Below are positions 62,966 through 64,000 of a stretch of DNA of 64,000 bases, piece by piece. This DNA comes from Macrolepiota albuminosa. Its lineage: Eukaryota; Basidiomycota; Agaricomycetes; Agaricales; Agaricaceae. The stretch covers positions 903,349 through 967,348 of the forward strand of contig JAMWFC010000065.1 of assembly GCA_027475525.1 (NCBI GenBank), read 5' to 3'. Position 1 is the first letter of the stretch, and each line of letters opens with the position of its first letter. The notes beneath the pieces are model-generated. The model saw only the letters and a list, made by a program, of their open reading frames with translations, was not told the origin of the DNA and made no database searches. A program made the translations under genes and the position numbers.

Positions 62966-64000
62966 GATTGTCACTGAACAAGGACTGCCCGCGGAACCTC
63001 AGCAACCCGGCGTTGCTCAGCCCGTCTCATGAACCGAGCAGCGTATAGCTCTCCTGCTCTTACTTTGTTACTTTTCACGACCTCTTATCTAATCACCACT
63101 CCTCATCTGATCCAGACTAATGTGCCCCCATCATGATCGCTCAATTCTAATTGTATTCACCGTCGTCGCCGATTGTTTTCTTTTTCTCTCTTTCTTTCTT
63201 TTGTTGTTGGTGGTTTCGGCTGGCATCACGTAACTTGTAGCACCTCGAGTTTGATAACGCCCTCCTCTCTTCCGGTCCAAGAGACATGTATTTTATTCTA
63301 TCACGCACGTTTATGGATCAACTTTGATTTTCCCCTGAACGTGGTCTTTAGAATCGCCATGAGAACCGTGTGGGCGCGGAATTATGTGCATGTTTAACAG
63401 CATTATGTATCTGCATCAAGTAAGTGCTCCTGTTTCACACCGTTCGTTACACAGCGCGTAGTTGTCTGTCAAACGAGTTTCATCGTTCTTCCTGATCACA
63501 TGGTGGATTGAAGATCCCAGAAGCCCTATGTCAATCACCAGGTTCGCAGCCTTCCTCATTCCAAAGATTCGCTACCGCTCTCCTAGCATGGATCTCCACA
63601 TCCGAGTTTCTCTTCTTGCTTCCCACTTCACTTTCGTCCTGACCGCCGGGCGGCATTGACTTCCTCTGACCATCCGAGTTGTAGCGGATCTGCTGTGCTT
63701 AATAGAAGATTAACGATAATGTTCACTTTGTGTGCTGATATCACAACGTTACTCATTCTGTTAATCGGTCTCCTCACTGGTGGAGGTATGTATAATCAGT
63801 GCATCGGCGTATGCGGCGCAGGGTAAGTTTGTCATCCGGTGTTCTTTGCCGGAGATACACATGTATGGCTTTTTTTTCGGCTTTGCGTAGGAACGTGGTA
63901 TGAAGTCGGTGGGTATCCATCCACGTTCCTCAGGCACTTGACCCGGAAATTATTCGACTTTATCAGGTGTCGCCTTAATGCTTGTGGGCAGATGCATTAA
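62966..64000. other. 3' flank of PH-CRIB gene, no further gene recognised
   Basis: T-rich 3' UTR-like sequence to about 63,250. Short frames at 63173-63397 and 63462-63659 have no family match. No protein-kinase motif is present. A hydrophobic 23-residue start (MFTLCADITTLLILLIGLLT) with a following GTATGT donor at about 63,720-63,790 could be the first exon of a gene running off the right edge, but this is weak. Confidence 0.4.

Overview
The window is nuclear DNA of a filamentous basidiomycete, most likely a mushroom-forming agaricomycete. The genes are broken by many short introns (mostly about 45-65 nt, GT..AG), both strands are used, and the gene set is fungal: a chitin-synthase export chaperone, a Pho85-type cyclin, homoserine O-acetyltransferase, SPO22/ZIP4, TRAPP subunit Trs33, and a G-alpha with basidiomycete features. 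The most telling gene is a dynein heavy chain that stops after the tail. From memory, two-gene dynein heavy chains are known only from Basidiomycota.

Layout, left to right. 0-9.5 kb: 3' truncated GH47 mannosidase (-), an unrecognised gene (-), CHS7 (+) converging on mitochondrial phosphatidylserine decarboxylase PSD1 (-). 9.5-19.4 kb: no gene recognised; it contains a perfect 77-bp tandem duplication and, from about 14.8 kb, a dense microsatellite island. 19.4-21.5 kb: a Pcl/Pho80-type cyclin inside the island, its C-terminal half itself encoded by simple repeats. 21.5-25.8 kb: more microsatellites. 25.8-31.2 kb: a short unrecognised gene (-) divergent from the meiotic TPR protein SPO22/ZIP4 (+). 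33.8-36.7 kb: a cullin (cullin-4-like). 38.7-40.9 kb: TRS33 (-) and a GPALPP/DUF3752 protein (+) sharing a 104-bp divergent promoter. 41-45 kb: an old retroelement relic almost free of CpG. 45.4-46.8 kb: MET2. 47.5-48.5 kb: an unrecognised gene. 49.2-50.6 kb: a younger, CpG-containing LINE 3' fragment. 51.4-55.6 kb: the dynein tail gene. 58.8-60.5 kb: a G-alpha subunit whose canonical C-terminus appears to need a one-nucleotide exon. 61.8-63.0 kb: a kinase-less protein with two PH-CRIB modules.

The genes are mostly unrelated housekeeping and signalling genes and do not form an operon-like cluster. Loose links are cell wall, membrane and secretion (CHS7, GH47, TRS33, PSD1) and polarity, mating and nuclear movement (G-alpha, PH-CRIB protein, dynein tail, SPO22). 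Exon boundaries were read by eye from splice consensus and family alignment from memory. No database search was run.
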